Shown one piece after another: positions 6,028-7,739 of a stretch of DNA of 7,739 bases (its first letter is position 1; every line of letters starts with the position of its first letter). The DNA lies in NCBI GenBank assembly GCA_031264715.1, contig JAISDP010000205.1, positions 1 to 7,739 on the forward strand, written 5' to 3'. The translations under genes and the position numbers were made by a program. The DNA is from Bacteroidales bacterium. Lineage in GTDB: Bacteria > Bacteroidota > Bacteroidia > Bacteroidales > UBA4181. The notes under the pieces are model-generated. The model had not been told where the DNA came from, ran no database searches, and saw only the letters and a program-made list of their open reading frames with translations.

Positions 6028-6810
6028 ATGATATCATCTTTTCAAAAAGATAAGCTCCGGGCGCAGGTTTATTATACCCGCTGGGAAATGGGATTGGCTG
6101 CAGCTAAAGACGTTGCGGAAACGATACGTACTTTGCTGGCTCACCAGGCCGAAGTAAATATGATTTTTGCAGCCGCTCCTTCGCAAAACGAATTTCTCGA
6201 AGTATTGTCCGCATCGAGCCATATCGACTGGCAGCGAATCAATGCTTTCCACATGGACGAATATGTCGGGTTACCGGTTGATGCGCCGCAAGGATTTGGA
6301 AACTTTCTGAGAGAACGTATTTTTGACAAAGTGCCTTTCCATAGTGTTAATTATCTGAACGGTAATCACCCGCAACCCGGGGAGGAATGTAAGCGCTACA
6401 CGGCGTTATTGCAGCAACATCCCATCGATGTGGTATGCATGGGCATCGGCGAGAACGGACATATTGCTTTCAACGACCCGCATGTAGCCCGGTTCGACGA
6501 TCCCGCCTGGGTGAAAATTGCCGACCTGGATGAAACCTGCCGGATGCAACAAGTGAATGATGGCTGTTTTGCCTCAATTAACGAAGTACCCACACATGCA
6601 CTGACTCTTACCGTACCTACCCTGATGAGCGGACGGTATTTGTTCTGCATGGTCCCTGCCCGCACAAAAGCCTGGGCGGTATATCATACTGTCAATGACC
6701 CTGTTTCGGAGACCGTCCCGGCTACTTGTCTGCGCATGCACGAAAATGCGATATTGTATGCCGATGTAGAGAGCGCAGAAAAGTTGTTAGATCATCATTC
6801 GATGCAATAA
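6028..6810 (+). CDS. nagB: glucosamine-6-phosphate deaminase-like protein (NagB family variant)
   Basis: A 260-residue cytoplasmic protein of the NagB/6-phosphogluconolactonase fold. Classical NagB converts glucosamine-6-P to fructose-6-P and ammonia. The core signature is present: AFHMDEYVGLP (73-83) with catalytic Asp77 equivalent to E. coli Asp72, and GIGENGHIAFNDP (139-151) with His145 equivalent to His143. Arg172 and Lys214 match the phosphate-binding Arg172 and Lys208. Three features are unusual. The phosphate loop LPTGGTP is replaced by FAAAPSQNE (47-55). Asp141 becomes Asn143, which also occurs in monomeric Firmicutes NagB. Glu148 becomes Asp150. These marks place it in a divergent subfamily that is usually still annotated as deaminase; the true substrate may differ. 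The ATG at 6028 gives the usual length. It lies 74 bp after nagA on the same strand and is probably co-transcribed. Confidence 0.83.
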   Translation: MISSFQKDKLRAQVYYTRWEMGLAAAKDVAETIRTLLAHQAEVNMIFAAAPSQNEFLEVLSASSHIDWQRINAFHMDEYVGLPVDAPQGFGNFLRERIFDKVPFHSVNYLNGNHPQPGEECKRYTALLQQHPIDVVCMGIGENGHIAFNDPHVARFDDPAWVKIADLDETCRMQQVNDGCFASINEVPTHALTLTVPTLMSGRYLFCMVPARTKAWAVYHTVNDPVSETVPATCLRMHENAILYADVESAEKLLDHHSMQ

Positions 6811-6854
6811 AACAGGGAAAGATAAAAAACAAAAATAATCATAGCAGTCATCTT

Positions 6855-7361
6855 ATGAAAACAGTTGTCAGGTCAGATAAAATCCCCGATAAATCTATCA
6901 TCGCAAACGAATTTGGGAAAATAGACTATTGTGATTCGTACCGCATCGTCAAGCAGACAAATGAAACGGTGGACGAGATTATAACACAGATTTTTAAAAT
7001 GCCGCAATGGGTGATCGGATTGATGAAAATCAGGAACAGTATTGTCAAAATATTTGGATTGAAAACCGGCAGAAACGAAAACCTGAACGAAGCGGCATAT
7101 TATCCCGTCGGTTCAAAAACCGGATATTTTACAGTAACAGAACGTAGTGCCAACGAAATCGTCATGGGTGAAGACGACCGGCATTTATACTTCAGAGTAT
7201 CCGTGATGATTGACAGGGAGCCGTCATTTATTTATCTCACGACCATTGTCCGGTTTCATAACGCATGGGGCAGAATATACTTCCTGCCCGTTAAGCCATT
7301 CCACAAACTGATCATTCGATCGCTGCTGAAAAGACAGGTAGCGGAAAAAGACACATTATAA
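6855..7361 (+). CDS. DUF2867 family protein
   Basis: A 168-residue protein of unknown function matching the DUF2867 pattern. It has DYCDSYRI (24-31), then PQWVIGLMKIRNSIVKIFGLK (50-70), a central strand-rich part with YPVGSKTGYFTV (83-94) and LYFRVSVMID (111-120), and a C-terminal WGRIYFLPVKPFHKLIIRSLL. No signal peptide or membrane helix is evident. The frame is open further upstream to 6726, overlapping the nagB end, but the upstream residues are Arg/Cys-rich and unlike the family, so the ATG at 6855 is chosen. It starts 44 bp after nagB with no recognisable -7 box between, so it may ride on the sugar operon transcript. No functional link to amino sugars is evident. Confidence 0.8.
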   Translation: MKTVVRSDKIPDKSIIANEFGKIDYCDSYRIVKQTNETVDEIITQIFKMPQWVIGLMKIRNSIVKIFGLKTGRNENLNEAAYYPVGSKTGYFTVTERSANEIVMGEDDRHLYFRVSVMIDREPSFIYLTTIVRFHNAWGRIYFLPVKPFHKLIIRSLLKRQVAEKDTL

Positions 7362-7387
7362 AACCAACAGATAAAAGCAAAGCCAGT

Positions 7388-7412
7388 CAGGTCATTTACG
7401 TATACTGACCTG
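7388..7412. repeat. perfect inverted repeat downstream of the DUF2867 gene
   Basis: CAGGTCA (7388-7394) and TGACCTG (7406-7412) are perfect 7-bp arms around an 11-nt spacer, 27 bp after the DUF2867 stop codon. This could be an RNA hairpin at the operon's 3' end or a protein-binding site. No U-tract follows. Confidence 0.45.
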
Positions 7413-7455
7413 CCAGGCTGCGAAGCTCAGAATCTCTGGCGACTGCCAGGAATTC
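7412..7455 (+). other. hairpin with alternative pairings in the 3' intergenic region
   Basis: CTGGC (7436-7440) pairs with GCCAG (7445-7449) across a GACT tetraloop. The stem extends by a T-G wobble, one mismatch and GAAT/ATTC (7430-7433 with 7452-7455). CTGGC could instead pair with the upstream GCCAG (7412-7416), so the two structures exclude each other. TGCCAGG is directly repeated at 7411-7417 and 7444-7450. Confidence 0.4.
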
Positions 7456-7464
7456 AGACAAGAA

Positions 7465-7500
7465 GCAGAACAGGTCAATCTTACCTGTTCTGCGCTTTCT
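7465..7500. terminator. probable intrinsic terminator between convergent genes
   Basis: GCAGAACAGGT (7465-7475) and ACCTGTTCTGC (7483-7493) form a perfect 11-bp stem with a 7-nt loop, followed on the plus strand by GCTTTCT. The T-tract is short. Position between the DUF2867 stop (7361) and the convergent glutamine synthetase stop (7533) supports termination, possibly in both directions. Confidence 0.65.
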
Positions 7501-7530
7501 CCCTCCCCCACACAAGGAGGAGGGTCGGGG
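7499..7530. repeat. C-rich/G-rich palindromic intergenic element
   Basis: CCCTCC (7501-7506) pairs with GGAGGG (7519-7524) around a 12-nt spacer, followed by TCGGGGTTTTA. The form (pyrimidine arm, GGAGGAGGG, then TCGGGGT) resembles REP-like palindromes I recall as common in Bacteroidota intergenic regions. It lies just after the glnN stop codon and could help terminate leftward transcription or cap the mRNA 3' end. Confidence 0.4.
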
Positions 7531-7532
7531 TT

Positions 7533-7739
7533 TTACCTCAAAAACAGCAGTTCTCTGTATTTCGGCAACGTCCACATCTCGTTATCCACAATCAATTCAA
7601 GTTTATCGATATGATAACGGATTTCATCGAAAAACGGAACAACACTGTTGCAGTAGATCACCGCCTTCTCGCGTTCGTTCTCGATTTTGTTGGCTACCTT
7701 GCGGGCTTCCACCATTTGGTCTACCTTCACCTTGATGAT
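7533..7739 (-). CDS. glnN: type III glutamine synthetase, C-terminal fragment
   Basis: The last 68 codons of a gene entering from the right edge; the frame is open to position 7739, so the GTG near 7730 is not a real start. The tail has the GSIII C-terminal pattern: VDQMVEARKVANKIE, then YCNSVVPFFDEIRYHIDKLE, then a VDNEMWTLPKYRELLF ending. The DEMWPLPKYRELLF-type ending is characteristic of the GlnN family of Bacteroidota. The enzyme makes glutamine from glutamate, ammonia and ATP as a large cytoplasmic oligomer. The catalytic domain is outside the window. It is convergent with the sugar operon, so it has its own promoter. Ammonia from a NagB-type reaction would be its substrate, but adjacency alone does not show a link. 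Confidence 0.9.
   Translation of the reverse strand: MIKVKVDQMVEARKVANKIENEREKAVIYCNSVVPFFDEIRYHIDKLELIVDNEMWTLPKYRELLFLR

Noticed and set aside
6726..6854. 43-codon N-terminal extension of the DUF2867 gene overlapping the nagB 3' end
   Set aside because: The extension is Arg/Cys-rich out-of-frame nagB sequence and does not resemble the family; the ATG at 6855 gives a normal protein.
2138..7477. Recurrence of CAGGTCA at 2138, 6869, 7388 and 7471, plus its complement at 7406
   Set aside because: About one such 7-mer is expected by chance on both strands here. The excess is small, one copy is inside a coding region, and spacing is irregular.
1..7739. CRISPR array, tRNA, transposase or phage genes
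   Set aside because: No regularly spaced repeats, no cloverleaf-like sequence and no recognisable mobile-element proteins were found by eye.

Overview
The window looks like a chromosomal segment of a Bacteroidota bacterium, probably Bacteroidales. The reasons are two promoters with the Bacteroidota -7 box (TAnnTTTG), almost no Shine-Dalgarno sequences, an FHS-type sugar permease, a type III glutamine synthetase tail, and two Tat-exported Gfo/Idh/MocA oxidoreductases. The assignment comes from remembered family features, not from a database search.

Layout. Positions 1-437 (minus strand) hold a type II toxin-antitoxin operon, higB-higA, with the antitoxin cut by the window edge. Positions 438-742 are a divergent intergenic region with the higBA promoter, a candidate operator over its -33 box, and a rightward -7 box (689-696) for the next operon. 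Positions 743-6810 hold five plus-strand genes in a probable operon: two secreted NAD(P)-type oxidoreductases, an FHS-family MFS sugar permease, a NagA-type deacetylase and a NagB-type deaminase/isomerase. A DUF2867 protein (6855-7361) follows after 44 bp. A hairpin-rich gap (7362-7532), including a good terminator-like stem, separates it from the convergent 3' end of a type III glutamine synthetase gene (7533-7739, minus).

How the genes may work together (inference). The oxidoreductases would act in the periplasm on an amino sugar or amino-sugar glycoside, for example by oxidising a ring hydroxyl. The permease would import the product, the NagA-like enzyme would remove the acetyl group, and the NagB-like enzyme would deaminate and isomerise the result. 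No sugar kinase is present. Both Nag proteins belong to divergent subfamilies with changes at positions that contact phosphate or do catalysis in the E. coli enzymes. The cassette may therefore handle a substrate other than plain GlcNAc-6-phosphate. This is the most interesting part of the window.

No rRNA, tRNA, CRISPR array, insertion sequence or phage gene was seen.
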